The notes under the pieces were generated by a model. It worked only from the letters and a program-made list of their open reading frames with translations. It searched no databases and was not told where the DNA came from. From Trametopsis cervina (lineage: Eukaryota; Basidiomycota; Agaricomycetes; Polyporales; Irpicaceae): 64,000 nt of DNA. The position numbers and the translations under genes were made by a program. Location: assembly GCA_022385755.1 (NCBI GenBank), contig MU278356.1, positions 790,589 to 854,588 of the forward strand. Reading direction: 5' to 3'. Every line of letters starts with the position of its first letter. Within the stretch, counting starts at the first letter, position 1. Shown here in pieces: positions 36,201-47,793 of this stretch.

Positions 36201-38052
36201 GGACGTCGCGAGGGTGTTGGGAGAGGACAGCTTCGGCGTTGTTTATGCGTCGAGGGCGGGGCGCGTCGTGCACGGCAAGGGGTTCTATATCGCGTCTGAC
36301 GACCCCGCACGTGCGTCCCGCGAGCAGCGCGCGATGATCAATGCGCTCGTTGGGGCCCCTGATGCGCTGGATAAGACGACGAAGTACTTTTATGATAAGA
36401 CGCGGGAGCTTATGGTTGCGCAGTCGTGGACTACGGTGGGGGCTACGGCGAAGCATGTGGATATTGTGAGGGATGTGTTGAAGTATGTGCCTGTGCATTG
36501 GGTCGCTGAGGTGGTGAGTGTGCTTCGTTTGTGTGATGTTGGTTATTGGGAGGTGCTGATGTGGGAGTGGTGCAGGCGGGATTGAAGTTGAAGGCCGGAG
36601 AGTCGGATGAGGGCGTGTACACCCCTCAGCAGCTTTTCAAGATGCTTGCTGAGATTTACGAGTAAGTACTCGAGTGATTGTTATACAACATTTGGATGAA
36701 TGCTCACACGGATACAGGTTCCTGTTCCTTGACTTCGAGCAATGGAAGTACATCACACTATCCGCCACAGTGAAAAAGCACATCGAGGCGTTGCTCGGAC
36801 ACATCAAGAACACATACGGCCGTTCACGGGTGAGTGGACACAACATTCCTCATGTTAGCCAAGTTATAGATTAACGATGGATTCCGCAGCTCTCACTCCA
36901 CAACGTCGTCCAATCCGTCTCCCGCTTCCTCGGCCACTCCAACAAGACCATCCAAGAGGACCTCTCTGCCCGTTTCTCTGAGCTCGGATACGACACCGAT
37001 ACGCTGGCGAACTCGGTGCTCGCTGTGCTTGTCGGAGCATCTGTCGAGCTGTCTCAGGGTGAGTCTTCCCATTCCATGATACTTGTGTGCTCATGGTATC
37101 TGATACATGAATGAAAATGTAGCGACTGTGAATGTTGTCAACAAGTACCTCGATGACAAGTACACCGCCCATATGCGCCCGCTTTCAGGCGATCGTAGCT
37201 TGGATTCACAGGAGCAGAATGTGATTGAGGGATTGGTGCTTGAGGCGTTGCGTGAGTCCCTCCTAGGACTTTTAGGATCTACGATTGAGATATTGACATT
37301 TTTGCTTCCGCGAAGGTCTGGAACCGACGTTCAGCTCCGTCCTTCGTAAGTGCAGCCGCTGCCTAGCCTCGATCAAATACTGACATGGCATTGATTCGTG
37401 ACCTAGGCACTTCCAAGAAAGAAGAGAAGATTGGCTCGCAGACGTTCGCCCCGGGCCAGACGGTTGTGGTTAACATCGCTGAGGCTAACATGAACGTATG
37501 TTGCTTGACATGTACGGCTATCGTTTTGCTTATGATACTGCAACAGCCCGACGTCTTCCACCATCCCGACAGCATCAACCCTAGCAGGTCACCGCGTGCT
37601 AGGTATCTGGCTGGCGACGGATTGTCAAGGTGAGTATTCAATGACTTGCTGGGCTAAGGAGAAGTGTGCTCATAAGATACAGAACGTTGGGTCAGGACTT
37701 GGCTACGAAGGTATGTCAACTCACTTCAAGAAATCAAGTCCGCAGGCTGACAGGCGCATAGCTCATCGCGGAGGTCCTTCGCGCCACTTTCAGCTACTCA
37801 AATATCTCGAAGGCACCTGGCCAATCTGGTAAGCTAGGGGGGTAAGTTCTAGGACGCCATGTTATGCGGTAAAGCTCGCTGATTCGGAATATACATTAGA
37901 TTCAAGACGGATATCCAGAAGACGAGCACGTTGCTGTATCTGGATGATGAGCAGAAGCCTAGTCCGTGGGCGACGTCGATGGTTGTTCAGGTACATTTTG
38001 TCGTTTCTATCATGTGTACTATCGCTGACAGGTTTCTGTATAGTTCGAGTGA
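33277..38052 (+). CDS. Psi-factor/linoleate-diol-synthase-like dioxygenase with P450-like tail
   Basis: The family (Ppo/LDS) oxygenates C18 fatty acids through an animal-peroxidase-type heme dioxygenase (DOX) fused to a cytochrome P450 that rearranges the hydroperoxide. The first exon is 33277-33321; there are more than fifteen, giving roughly 1,070 aa. The DOX half is intact: THIDDRKMLLEHVLTFISHL-like start (HIDDRK), distal histidine in FAALVIHTVFRTS (codon 34204-34206), SYIDLAPLYGHD, and the catalytic Tyr plus proximal His in NCLYRWHATT (Tyr 34987-34989, His 34996-34998). The P450-like half runs from about 36580 and includes EGLVLEALRLEPTF and HHPDSINPSR. Its cysteine-ligand loop reads GDGLSRTLG with no cysteine. 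The end is SPWATSMVVQFE. Stop lies 91 bp from the stop of the convergent peptidase gene. Confidence 0.88.
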
Positions 38053-38143
38053 AACCTGCTTTTCTCCGTGTATGCTCTCTCTAGGGTACCCTGACATGAC
38101 CTGTGCTTCCAGCACTCGATGAGCCTCCTTCATGATAATCCTC

Positions 38144-41054
38144 TCAGTGGAAGACCGTCTTTGCGACTGTGGTCCAGATGGCGAGAGGGTTGTTCACGCT
38201 GCATATGTAATATAGTCTTCAGCAAATATCAACGAGTAATGAATCGCGATGAATCACGTACGTATCGGCTGTGAGAGGTAGATTGACGTCTGCCGGGTGG
38301 TCTTGCCATTCTGTGTTCAAGGGTGAGGAGAGTGGGACGACGAGGGTCAAAGATGATAAGTACCTTCGGGCTGCGTGGGATCTTGGATACCGAAGCCTAA
38401 CCTCCAAGTTATACCTTGCATACTGTTCGTTTTACTGCAAATTCACGTGAGTATGCATAGAGTGAAGACTTTGTTAGGGAACGCACAAGTCGGGAGGCGC
38501 GAGTGTGTTGTTCTTCAACAGCGCAGTCTATATACGTAGCCGTGAGTCTCCATGCACTGAAATTAAACCAAGTACAAATGACAGACCTTCACTTCTGTGT
38601 CAATCTCAGAAAAGTCCGTCGACTGGCCGCCGACGGTGCCGCAATACCGCTGCTCGATGTCTTTCCTCCCGCCAAACACGACGGTCTTCGCGCCTTCTTC
38701 TTTGGCCATGGTAATCTACAACGTAGATAACGAGTTAGGTTTCCATGCTGATAGTACGAGGGGTAGGCCGACGTACACTGAACAGGGAGCATGAGCTGGC
38801 GCATCTGCAAACAAGCATAAGAAGTCAGAAACTGCAATCCGTGGTATGATAGTATACCCGTACCTGCCATTGCTGACGATCGCAACCTTGTTGCCCGCGA
38901 AGAGGGGCGTATCCGGCGGGGCGATATCAAATGGCTGGCACCCATCGCTGAGACTACAAACACAAACCATCATGAGTTTCTGCCAAACCCGTAGCAAAGT
39001 ATGCAAGATTTACGTACGTCAGACTAAACGCATCCTGCCTTCCATTGATCACCTTCCGCACCGGTGAGCCCAGCCAGTCGAACGTCGACGGGAAGAACGT
39101 GTTGTTTTGCGGGAACGCCCAGTTGACGGGGTTGTACAGCAGCTGGTCGTTGGGGTCCACTGCGGGGTTGGACAGGATAGACTTGACGATGAGTTGCGCG
39201 AGGGGGCCGGCGCGGGCGGTGGTGTTTAGGCCGGCTTGCGGGACGCTTGTGCTTTTGGGGCCGACGATCTGTGGGTGTATAGAGCGATCAGAGAAGTTTC
39301 AAGACATGTAATACTCTGATGAGGAGCTTACAATGCGATGAAGCCACTGTAAATGGTATTAGTCTATGTTCGTATCATCAGAGGTAAAGATTGACGTACG
39401 TGTGCAACGCAAATGAAACCGCCGCCGTTATTGGTCTGCGTCAGACTCATCAGCATTCAGCATGACATTAACATGGACGAGTTTCACGCACAACGTCGAC
39501 AATCAGCTGCGTTGCACCCGCCGCTTTCAGGTTCTGCAGACCCGTCAGCAGCGTCTTCTCAAACCCAGTGAAGCTGTTCTCCGAGAAACTCCCCAGCGCG
39601 AGCACACCCGTCTTTCCGTCTGCGAGCAGATGGAACTCGGACACGCCGGTACTCCCGCTGACGGGGTTCGTGGGAACGAGGCCAGGTGGTAAAGCTACAT
39701 CCTGCACCGGAGCAGTATCGAGGATGGCGTTCATCGGGTGTTTGCGCGCATCCGCTGGAGACACAGGGGCCTGTTGACGGAAGGCCGAGATGAGAGGCAC
39801 GTCGTCGTCGCGCTTGCGGAGCGGGTTGGAGGGGTCGTTCAGGTTGACGCCGTTCGTGCCGTCAATTGCTACACAGTTGTTCTGGCGGAAGGAGGCAGAG
39901 TCCGTCCATGCCACGGCACTTGTGCCGATACGGGAGCGGTATGGGAGCTGCAACGAGAGTGAGCACGCTCCATGCTTTGCTTCTATTGGATACTTACAGT
40001 GATAGTTTCAGGCAGAATATGACCGTTCCTGAGAATGGTGAGTGTAGCGGAATCAAAGAGTGGCAGCGACAGTTGCGCGAAATTGCCCAAGATGTAGCTC
40101 CAGCCACTCTCACCGCGATTGTAGCTGGAGAAGAATCTGGGCCAAGAGATCATGAGTTATATGACTAAACAAAAGGTGTGGTCATTCATACCCATTCTGA
40201 CGCGTCCCGAGAGGCTGGAAAGAGCCTGCGATTTGCGCATTGCTGTTCACGGCAACAAAAGGATCCGCGCCGTTGATCAGAAGTACTTTCGCACCAGAGA
40301 GCTAGCGTTTCGCGTCAGTGGTTTGCGCGATCTTCGCGCCGTGTTCGTAGACTGACCGACTGAAGTTGCCCTTTCAGCGGCCCTGGAAGCGCGTTCTGCC
40401 AGACCTGAATTTCATCTGCAAATTCTGTAGATGAGACATTGAAGGCCTCGGGGGCAATGTGCACGTTCTGATTGCCGCCACTGTCTGTCAAGTGTACCAG
40501 AGGGACGGGGAGGAACGTCAGAAACAGCGCTGTAAATCAACAAAGTCAGGGTCTGGCGGGCACGCCGGCGTGGAAACGCGAGGGCGCTCACAGTCGTAGC
40601 AGGGATTGATGTAAACACAGTGGCCATCATTGAGGCGTTTGAGAGTGCGTGACAGGTCTATGTGGAGGTCGTAGTCTGACGGGTACTGTTGATGGCTTAT
40701 GCGTGCCAAGTCGCCCAGCAAATCCTCGTGGACGTCTGTGGTGAAGGGCGGAGGGGCAAGAAGCTCATAGTTGACTGACGTGTGGAATGCGAGGGTTTTG
40801 TTCACCACGTCTACAAGCTGTACCGACCCCTCAGTCCAAATTACGCGTTTTCAAAGTGGAAAGAAACTTACGTTCGCTTTAATGACTGGGTCCACTTTGA
40901 AGGAAGTGAAACATGCTCGCACGGCACTTGGTGCGACCCATTTCTGACCAGCGATAGCTGCACAAGGGTCGCCAGCCCTCACAGCCAGAGGCTCTGCAGC
41001 CGTGAAGGCCACAAGGGCAGCTAGGACAAACGGCAAAGACAAGCGGCTCACCAT
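38144..41054 (-). CDS. Secreted S41-peptidase-like protein, copy 2
   Basis: This is a clear paralogue of the gene at 28236-31058, in opposite orientation. The leader MVSRLSLPFVLAALVAFTAA is followed by EPLAVRAGDPCAAIAGQKWVAPSAVRACF, then NKTLAFHTSVNYEL, DVHEDLLGDLARISHQQYPS and RTLKRLNDGHCVYI. The presumed catalytic segment SNGRCASSCSLFS is split by an intron (around 38860). The C-terminus has MQGITWRLGFGIQDPTQPE, HPADVNLPLT and VNNPLAIWTTVAKTVFH. Intron positions appear shared with copy 1. I see no stop or frameshift, so both copies look functional. The likely role is an extracellular peptidase; the substrate is unknown. Confidence 0.8.
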
Positions 41055-41106
41055 CGGGGTCCAGCAAGGAGTTCAAGCACTCCCGTTGAGCTGGCAACGC
41101 TGTCCA

Positions 41107-41113
41107 TTTTATA
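41107..41113 (-). promoter_or_regulatory. TATA box of S41-like peptidase 2
   Basis: Read on the minus strand, TATAAAA lies 53-59 bp upstream of the start at 41054, a position very close to the arrangement in copy 1. Confidence 0.6.
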
Positions 41114-41822
41114 GCAAACGCGTCTCATGGACACCAGAAGCTGAAACTCAGCACATCCCAACTTCCAGTCGAATGCAATGCGGGGATAAGCACCTGCATC
41201 GCGATAGCGCGAGAAGCAGGTTGACAGTCTGCACATCGTGCCATCACGACGCACGCGGTCCAGTGGGAGAGTGCCAATATTCGGAGAATATCGAAGTCTG
41301 ATGCGTCCCTCTCTGGGTTATTGGTACCCACCGGTAGCAGAGCGCGACACACGCCGGGAGCCAGGTGATGCGCATTCGTGTTCCAGGAGCAGAATCGCGT
41401 AGCCTGTAGAGGTGTGATAATTATTGATGATGAATACCGTAGGAAAAAGAGCAGATGGCATGAAGCTGAAGCGGAATAGGTGACTCACCGCTTGATAAGC
41501 AGATTAGCGGGTTTACATTGACGAACGGCCTTGTTCAGCGTGCGCACGTACCGATAACAGTAGACTTGGTGGTGGCTATGGATGTGAATCTAGGGCATGG
41601 TTTTATTAGCGGATCGACAGAGGTCGCCTTCCAATTCGGAAATGATTATGGGGGATAAATTAAGAGAAGTCCAGCTGTCTAGGGATACAAAACGGCGAAT
41701 ATTAGCCCTCGTCTATGCCCAATAAAACGAAATCGTGTTCCATGTGCTAATGTCCATAACTGCTATGTATGAGTTCGAGTGATTGAAACAGAAAATAATG
41801 CAGCGCGTACGTCTATGCCAGC
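41114..41822. other. Intergenic region upstream of peptidase 2
   Basis: About 0.7 kb between the promoter of peptidase 2 and the stop of the lipase gene (both minus strand). No recognisable gene. Confidence 0.5.
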
Positions 41823-43419
41823 CTACATGACGAAGTTATCTGCCATATGTCGTAATACGGCCTGACCCTGTTTGTGATGCTCAAACCTGACCACATCCCG
41901 CGCAATGATCACAGCGTGCGCATTCATGATCGGATGAATGTAAACAAGTTCTTTCTTCAAATTCGGCAACTTGTTCAGCCACGTTACAATCTTCCGCTGC
42001 GAAGGCGTTATCTGCGCCTGCTTGGCCGATGCAATGGCGTCGGCGTGCTCCGTGTTATCCTTGTCTTTCGCGGGAGGTTGTGATCCGACAATCGTCTCCG
42101 AGGACGGATCGGACAAGGCTGAAGTAATTGCACCACTCGTGTCGTCTATGTAATCTGCGACGGCGTCTTCCACGCGCTTCTCGAGCTCAGCGACAACATG
42201 GGCAAATCTTTCTCGGTAGGACTCGTCCTTTTCCAAGAGTTTTATCCGAGAACGCGACTTCCGGGCATCCAGAGAGAGGCGGACAACTACCAAGGACATG
42301 AAAGTAGGAATGAGGATAGGCAGAGCCACGAGAACCAGCTTGATTTCGAGAGCTCGTTCAGCGAATTGGGCAATATGCAGGCATTTCGGTAACTCACGAT
42401 GTTCCACGGGAATTTTCTTTGGAGCAAGGGTGGAAGCGGAGGGTGGAGACTCTTGAACCATTCTTTTGAGAACGTCTTGGGCGGCGGAGGGGGAGATGCA
42501 GGTACCGCCGGTAGAGTGTATGATTTGATTAAAGGTGCGTATTGCTCATCTAGTTCTCTGCGAGGGATCAGCATGGGTATGAATCATTGAGTTAACGGAT
42601 TCGTACATGGTTATGCCATTATATTCGTGTCCGGCAAAGACATCTTCGGTTTCTGCTGCAGCAGTTAAGTATGGCACAGTGACATCGTTTACGACGTTGG
42701 CGTAGAAGCGAATATGAGGAAACAGGGCAAGGCCCTGGAAGAAGAAGCGATCTGAAAGAGGGGCTTCAATTGGAGAGTTTGATATGAAGTATGTAGTAGA
42801 GACGAACCTGGGTCTGCCATAACCTCTAGTAGAGGCCGACCGTTCGTGGACCACTTGTCCATTGCATAAAATTGTTCCCCAGTACGACTGAGCAGACGGC
42901 TACCGAGAGCAAGGAACAGTTTCGACCTGAAAGTGGGGAAGAGGATCATGCCGATGTGTGGGGTGGCTACAGTCGTGAAGTTTACTGGCGTGATCTTGTC
43001 GAAGAATTTTCGTTGGTGCAGGATGCCGACAAGGTATCGTGCTATCAAGCCACCAAGGCTATAGCCCGTGACTGAGAAACGAGTAACCGTCTCCCCTCGC
43101 TCTTGGAGTTTCTCGATTTCCGCAGCGACCTGCCACTGTGTGAGCGGAGACAACGCTGGGCGGACAATACACGCACCTCATCGGCAACCCGTTCACCACA
43201 CCAGTCAATTCCATCGTATGTGTTCGACTCTTTGTTCGTCTCTGGGACGATTATGCGCAAGAGTTCTCCGTTGGGTCCGGCTATGGAGTCCTCTTGACCT
43301 CGGACTTCGTCATAGATCCGTTTCGTTTCAGCCAGATGGATTGGGCTCCCCCACATGCCATGCAACAGTACAAGCAAATGCACCGGGCGAGGCGTAAAGG
43401 CTTCCGAAGTCGAGGGCAT
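41823..43419 (-). CDS. DUF676/ROG1-type serine esterase (putative lipase)
   Basis: An alpha/beta-hydrolase of the DUF676 family, which includes yeast lipases of the Rog1/Lpl1 type acting on lipid droplets or membranes. From 43419 the protein begins MPSTSEAFTPRPVHLLVLLHGMWGSP, where HG is the oxyanion-side motif. The nucleophile elbow is VTGYSLGGLIARYLVG. ATPHIG follows, typical of the family. Downstream are proline-rich PPPPPKTF and a hydrophobic helix LEIKLVLVALPILIPTFMSLV that may anchor the protein to membrane. The C-terminal tail is polar, with EKRVEDAVADYIDD. About six exons; the start choice is supported by hydrolase consensus beginning 15 residues later. Substrate is not determinable. 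Confidence 0.82.
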
Positions 43420-44339
43420 GGTGGGCGAATGGAAGAAGGAACTGCAGGAAGGAAAGTGCCAGCTTTATCTATGCCGTGAAATTCCAGGCTACGCAAGTAC
43501 CCAAGCCGACGTGCTTATGCCCACGTCATTACGATCCGGCTGCAAACTGCGCATACAGCCACCAGTTGTCCATCGACCCTAGCCTTGATATATCCCGAAC
43601 TTTGACAAGTCAAGAGAGCGGGTGTTGTGGACGTTGCAAGCTGAAATACCGACAAATCGGCCGTTGTCAGAGGTGGTGGTGAACTCGCACAAAGCTCACA
43701 GCCGAGATTGCTTGAAGCGCTCAATCGCTACTCTTTACTGTCACGACCACTGAGGCATCTGTTCTCAGCCGACTCCCAAACTATGCTAGCTTTGGCTTTG
43801 GCTGGGCTCTTTCGTGCCTTTCCTGTCTGATGCTGCGTGCAACATGGATGTGGGTATCCTGGCCTTGGAATATAATCATCTGCTCACTTCAGCATACAGG
43901 AGCACATCGAGAACTCAGCATTGCATATGCTTTCGTCCCCGGACTTGCTGCGGTATCCATACCCTTACTCTGGTCCTAGGAAGGCTACATGAGATAAAGT
44001 GAGCGGCATGACAGACGCTTACTGTCATTGCTGTGTGTACGAACCTGGGCGAAACGCGTGTATGCGCGGGCACGTACCGGTGAATCGCGTCTCAGATCTG
44101 AAGTTGGTAATCTGGGCATGCAAAGCAAAGATCGATCCTGAGAATGGTACCTGCACCCCCGGAGCGTGCCCTTTTGGTCGTGCATGGTCTACGAGTCAAG
44201 CTGCATGGCTATCGCGTTTGATCACAGCTGATGGAGCGCCGGAACCTGCAGGCTACGACGATGCGTATACCGCTCGAAGGAGTACCGACTGCTACCCTCA
44301 CACCTCTCCTTCTCAGCTTTCACCGTGCGCGGACCCAGA
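43420..44339. promoter_or_regulatory. Intergenic region between divergent lipase and F-box genes
   Basis: This 0.9-kb gap includes the 5' leader of the F-box gene. A cysteine-containing open frame on the plus strand (43999-44400) overlaps that leader and the split-start intron; I treat it as non-coding. Confidence 0.5.
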
Positions 44340-46144
44340 ATGTAAGCACATTGTGTCTTCGTGCGGGCCAGTTGATCTAATGTATACACAGGACTCATAA
44401 GCGGCCACACACGGACCTCCTCGATGTCGTTCCAACCTCGGAGAACAACTCCGCTGGTCTGTGCTCAGCAGATGATGTCGATCTCGCACTTTCAAGAATA
44501 GCAGAAATGACACGCAAGCTACGTTATGCACGGAATGCATTCGCACCCGTCAATCGTCTTCCTCCTGAACTGCTCTCGACCATATTCCTTTACTTGCACG
44601 ATCATGATGCAGGGACCTTCTCATCGACGTCCATCCGTTCATGGTACAAAGTCACTCACGTTTGCCAATTTTGGAGGCACGTAGCCCTAGGTTGTTCGAT
44701 ATTGTGGACCCAGTTGGATCCGTTCGGCCACGAGAAATGGGTGGAGGAGATGCTCACCAGATCCAACACGGCGGGACTGATTGTGAAGGTGTCGGTGTCG
44801 AGGGCCTCGACGAGGACGCTTGATTCGTTGAGAAACATATTCACGCATCTGGGCAGGATGAAGGTGCTTCACCTATCGTTGGACCGGAAGACGATGAACG
44901 CAATATTACCACCCTCGGCTGCCGCGGACTTGGAAATGCCGCGGCTGAAGTCCCTCGCTATTTCGAACATACATTGTCTTAATGAAGTAATCAATATCCC
45001 TACTACTTTGTTCAGCGGGGGAGCACCTCAGTTGGAACACTTGGACATACAGCATTGTTCTATCCCGTGGAATATGCCCCTTCTACTCACCTGCCCGCGT
45101 TTGAAGACTCTTCACCTCGAAACCAGCCAGGGCGGCCCGCCAACTGCCGCCGAACTGTATTCTATCTTGAGTGCGATGCCACTGCTAGCGGATTTGCGCC
45201 TCATAGGCGTGCTCTCAGCCGCTCCCACCCCTGTTCCCCAATCTGTTGCTCTGCCCCACCTCCACACCCTGGCGTTATGTGGTGCTGCAACTGAATTGGC
45301 CAGCTTCTTGAAGAACGTACAGCTACCGCCTCGGGTCTCAACGTCGATGGTCTGTCATACACCCTCCGATGCGGACGAACTTGTCGTGTTGACCGCAGCG
45401 CTGGAACCCTTTTTCACCCATGAGGACAGCCTCACTCCTCGAGGGATCTACATCAGTTCTGCTTCGTCCCGGATCCGACTCTATACCAGTAGTCAGGACG
45501 GACTTCCGAAACGCATTCCCACATGGGCCGTGTTCGGAGATGAAGGCTCGCTTGTACTCTCGCTCACCACGGACTTCTCTAACATGAACCATGCAAGGCG
45601 GCTTCTGGTTACTTTGACCCAGGGGCTCTCGCTGAAAAACATAACCGCAATGTCCGCCGAAGACGATCGAAGCCTCTTCGACAGCACTACTTTCAGTGCC
45701 GTCGTACAGACTATGCCTAACCTCAGAACTCTCCAGACATGTCAGGAAGCTGGCTTCCATGTCACTGAAGTCCTTTCCGCAGGACCAGATCCTCCCACTG
45801 TGGGAGAATTGTCGGCTGTACCCGTGCCCAAGCTCGACCGCCTCGTCATGGAATCTGTGGACATGGGCTGGGTCGCCGACCACGCCAACCTCCTCAACCG
45901 GCTGCAGGAAATGCAGCTCTTGCGATCCAACCGAGGATATCCCATTTCAGAACTCTCAATTGTCAACTGCTATGAGATTACAGATGCGGAGGTTAAAATA
46001 CTCTGTCATCTTTTCGTTGACGTTCAGTGGGATGGAATTCAGATGTGTTGGTCCGACGACGAATCGGCCAACGATGACGAGGAAGCGGCGAACTGGGAAA
46101 TGTGGGAGATGTGGGAGGGCGCCGGGATGGGATGGCACTCATAA
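44340..46144 (+). CDS. F-box protein (start codon split by an intron)
   Basis: An F-box substrate receptor of the mushroom type. The proposed structure starts with AT (44340-44341), an intron 44342-44391, then G at 44392, giving MTHKRPHTDLLDVVPTSENN... and 584 aa. The helix ALSRIAEMTRKLRYARNAFAPVNRLPPELLSTIFLYL includes the linker and the F-box found at the start of many mushroom F-box proteins. The rest is an LRR-like series (LKVLHLSLD-type segments; RLVMESVDM) ending EAANWEMWEMWEGAGMGWHS. A simpler model would start at the downstream ATG 44507 (545 aa), but the upstream 38 codons read through and match the usual family prefix. Confidence 0.78.
44342..44391 (+). other. Candidate intron interrupting the initiation codon
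   Basis: The donor gtaagc and the acceptor tacacag are canonical and the intron is 50 nt. Splicing creates ATG from AT|G. Without splicing the same ATG is formed by AT+G of the donor but is followed immediately by TAA. Confidence 0.5.
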
Positions 46145-46558
46145 GTGCGCGATTTGCACATTGGAACCTCTCTTCCTCCGAGGTGCGCGCGCCTCACGTA
46201 AAAGTGTGGCCACCACGCGTTCGTCACATGCGTGGCCGTACAGCGTGTATTTGCGAACTGTTTAAGCGTAACGGAGCCTATCAGAAAATTTCCGCGTGAC
46301 CGGATCACTGCTTTCGTACTACAGAGCACTGCAGCGCTTTGCCGGCACTGATTTCTGTTTGTGAATTAGTGGCCACAAAGCACAAGCTCGAGGGGGTTAA
46401 AGTCCGTTGGTGTTCCGGCAACGATGTGTCCCTCTTCCTCGAGTTCTTTCTCGTATACTACCAAGTAGCCCATCAACCCTCCTGCGGTAAAACTGGTCGG
46501 TATTGAGCATAAATCGATCGGTATTTTCTGGGGCTAACTACTCTTGCAGATTTTGAGC
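46145..46558. promoter_or_regulatory. Intergenic region
   Basis: 414 bp between the F-box stop and the next start. It contains one ACGCGT (46215-46220). No gene is seen. Confidence 0.45.
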
Positions 46559-47194
46559 ATGTCAAATAATCTGCACCCGACGCATCTCATCCCCAACCGA
46601 AATATTTCGCACCCGAGCTTGGCTCCAGTCGACGTCGACGCGCTGCGCCAGTCCCTACTCCGTCCGGCGGCCGAGTCAGTGGAGGCTGAAGCGATTCAAG
46701 GTCACCGCTATCCTTGCCAACAAATCTCTGTGGTACTGAAACGTTGGCACACAGCGTCATCCTCGTCGTTGTCGCCGCCGTCCGCGAGCTCGGATGCCCG
46801 GCCCGCAAGCAATATACAAGAGATCTGCACGAACAAAGTGTGTAACAGGATCAGGGAGGACACCACCAAGAAGTGGTGCGAACGCTGCCGCGCCAGGCAG
46901 CAGAGAAAAGTCTCCCGACAGCGTATGAAGGCAAAGTTGAAAAAGGAGGTGGCGCGGAAGTCGCCGTCTACGTCTGGCCGAGACCACGCCCCGGACGTTC
47001 CACGGAGCACGCACGGTGAACAAGAGGCGTCGGAAGGGGAAGTTGATGCCGTACAAATGAGCAACCGGATGTCGGCCACCTCATCCAATTTCGATGTTGA
47101 TCCACGACTCGCGCGACCATTCGTAGCGCACCAGGCGGCCGTCCCCCACGGTCACCATGTCCGCTCTGCGGGAGAGGTTCATGATGACTCATAA
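46559..47194 (+). CDS. Hypothetical basic protein with a Cys4 motif
   Basis: An intronless gene of 211 aa beginning MSNNLHPTHLIPN; an in-frame ATG at 46544 would add five residues. The central region has four cysteines, ICTNKVCNRIREDTTKKWCERC, in a C-x4-C...C-x2-C arrangement, followed directly by a strongly basic run (RARQQRKVSRQRMKAKLKKE). This looks like a small zinc-binding fold plus a nucleic-acid-binding or nuclear-localisation helix. The flanks are Ser/His/Ala-rich and probably disordered. I do not recognise the family; a transcription-related role is inference. Confidence 0.5.
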   Translation: MSNNLHPTHLIPNRNISHPSLAPVDVDALRQSLLRPAAESVEAEAIQGHRYPCQQISVVLKRWHTASSSSLSPPSASSDARPASNIQEICTNKVCNRIREDTTKKWCERCRARQQRKVSRQRMKAKLKKEVARKSPSTSGRDHAPDVPRSTHGEQEASEGEVDAVQMSNRMSATSSNFDVDPRLARPFVAHQAAVPHGHHVRSAGEVHDDS

Positions 47195-47793
47195 CACTTG
47201 CTTACGGACGGGCGTAAGGACGTCGCAGCCTATGAATACGCTGCAAGGTCTTCTGCGAAGACCACTATTATTCGTCATCACGGCTGGTAGCGGCCACAAG
47301 AACACGCCGACGCTCTCCAATGGGTTACCGGGGCGTCTGGTGCTGGCGCAAGGACATGCTTTTTTAGTAGCTGTCCCTCTAACTCTGTCCCAGGGCAAAA
47401 TTTTCCGCTCCGATCCTCATCGCATCTCTAGTTATGCCAGATCGTGCAGAACCAGAACAATGTAGGTAATTACGGGCTCTCGATGAGTATACTCCTCTGG
47501 GGGTGGTGTGGGGACGTGGTTGTAGTTATGCCTACTGCTATTGATAGACCGTCGCAAACTGTGCTCTGATATAGTGGCTGATCCTTAGGGTACACAACGC
47601 GAAGTATTTTACACAAGGGCCTCATTGTATACCCCTTGGCGCTCTATCATGATCATGTGACATTGACATTGTCGTTGAGGCGCGTCCACTGTGAAGTGCT
47701 TCCGACTCGCGTCTCATTTGCACATCCTCACACATCCCTACACATCTGATTGATTCATTGACACCGAGCTGCATCTCTTGAACAGGATATGAG
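47195..47793. promoter_or_regulatory. Intergenic 5' region of TEL1
   Basis: 599 bp between same-strand genes. No TATA box, ACGCGT or coding frame of note was seen. Confidence 0.45.

Noticed and set aside
35821..36498. 225-codon minus-strand frame with Arg/His-rich sequence
   Set aside because: It is antisense to the dioxygenase exon at 35864-36513 and has no domain.
36500..38052. Stand-alone cytochrome P450 gene
   Set aside because: Splicing from the dioxygenase part is continuous in frame (EV|AGLKLKAGE) and the order matches known fusion enzymes.
43999..44400. Cysteine-containing 133-codon frame before the F-box gene
   Set aside because: The frame runs into the split-start intron, has no family likeness, and cannot be spliced in frame to the F-box protein. 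A small independent gene is not excluded but is unsupported.
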